Source: Candidatus Heimdallarchaeota archaeon (GTDB lineage: Archaea; Asgardarchaeota; Heimdallarchaeia; Heimdallarchaeales; Kariarchaeaceae). Taken from it: 33,988 nucleotides of DNA. The DNA is taken from the NCBI GenBank assembly GCA_021399405.1, contig JAAFKL010000368.1, forward strand, positions 1 through 33,988, read 5' to 3'. Shown here one piece after another: positions 33,460-33,988 of the stretch (position 1 is its first letter; each line of letters begins with the position of its first letter). The position numbers and the translations under genes were made by a program. The notes beneath the pieces are model-generated. The model was not told where the DNA came from. It made no database searches and saw only the letters and a list, made by a program, of their open reading frames with translations.

Positions 33460-33988
33460 TTATTCTAATTTATAGACACCAAATAATGCTACATGGGTTG
33501 ATTTTATCATCATTGGGACTAATCCTCCATGCCTTAGCTGGTTATTACTCATAGTCTCTTCTAAGGCATTGTGTTGCTTTTTAATCAAAGGAATTGTCTC
33601 TTGGTCAACGAAAAAAAACTGACGATGAGGTAGATCTAATTCTTCTACACGTTTATTGAATTCTTCCTCAGATAACTTTTCCAGGGTTCGAAGTTGTTGT
33701 TGCAACAAAGAGATCGCAAAATTCAATTGGAAAGTATGGAAAATCTTTCTGTGTCCAATATTTGGATCATGTCTCATTACGGACAAAGCTTCATTAAATT
33801 TATTTGTAACCTTGAATTTAGACCTGGACAGATGAGAAGTAATTTCCTCTGTCTCTGATTCCTCAATGATACCAGAATCTCTTAATGGGTTAAGATAATA
33901 ATAGATTCTACTTCCCTTAACCCCCAATTTTTTTTTGATATCCAATGCTGATGAGTTGAGATTCCTAAATAGGTCGAGGAGATCGATC
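33460..33988 (-). CDS. Winged-helix transcriptional regulator, 5' end beyond the window
   Basis: The minus-strand frame stays open from 33460 to the window edge, so the N terminus is missing and the TTG at 33945 is not necessarily the start. The visible N-terminal part reads DLFRNLNSSALDIKKKLG, then a recognition helix SRIYYYLNPLRDSGIIEE and a wing ending in KFKVTNKF, a clear ArsR/MarR-like winged helix. After this, residues corresponding to about 33460-33790 form a second helical region (IFHTFQLNFAISLLQQQLRTL) and an acidic segment of unknown role. The ligand is unknown. The 170-nt gap to the DUF1801 gene holds only AT-rich sequence with short inverted repeats. Confidence 0.8.
   Translation of the reverse strand, partial: IDLLDLFRNLNSSALDIKKKLGVKGSRIYYYLNPLRDSGIIEESETEEITSHLSRSKFKVTNKFNEALSVMRHDPNIGHRKIFHTFQLNFAISLLQQQLRTLEKLSEEEFNKRVEELDLPHRQFFFVDQETIPLIKKQHNALEETMSNNQLRHGGLVPMMIKSTHVALFGVYKLE

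Overview
The window looks like chromosomal DNA of an archaeon, most likely an Asgard archaeon (Heimdallarchaeia-like; this placement is inference). Archaeal markers are TiaS (tRNA-Ile2 agmatidine synthetase), an STT3/AglB oligosaccharyltransferase, and repeated TATA-like boxes about 22-30 nt upstream of start codons with little or no leader. A Rab/Ras-like small GTPase, a GT22-like (HPDE) mannosyltransferase and an STT3 with eukaryote-type SVSEH and DxxKxxxM motifs point to Asgard. The DNA is AT-rich and densely coding. I saw no rRNA, tRNA, CRISPR array or insertion sequence.

Layout. 92-8404: a Lys-rich two-domain protein, an orphan-looking N4/N6 DNA methyltransferase, SurE, a SnoaL-like protein, a GNAT acetyltransferase, an S9 peptidase and TiaS, then a convergent short FakA/DAK2 protein. 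8601-15915: a GT22-like membrane glycosyltransferase, a convergent protein with three beta-sandwich repeats, two tandem MFS paralogues, a small Cys-containing protein and a HIT protein. 15990-23593: a PadR regulator coupled to a HAAS-type membrane protein, facing a minus-strand three-gene operon (CBM9-like surface protein, helical-toroid surface protein, 1157-residue protein with about 36-38 membrane segments and an N-terminal zinc ribbon). 23780-28450: an ornithine cyclodeaminase-family enzyme, a PPOX-like flavoprotein, the C-terminal stump of a VOC/PhnB-like gene, two polytopic membrane proteins, and a divergent membrane-anchored winged-helix regulator. 28662-33988: STT3, the small GTPase, a secreted ThuA/GATase-like protein, a DUF1801 protein and a winged-helix regulator cut by the window edge.

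How the genes may work together. The cell-surface theme is strong: STT3 and the GT22-like enzyme fit lipid-linked glycan assembly and N-glycosylation, and several predicted exported proteins carry sequons and C-terminal membrane anchors. The least explained systems are the 17560-23539 envelope operon, the PadR/HAAS pair with two palindromes before its promoter, and the membrane-anchored winged-helix regulator divergent from two unknown membrane proteins with a perfect palindrome between them. Several convergent pairs end within 0-5 nt of each other, so their transcripts probably terminate inside the opposing gene.
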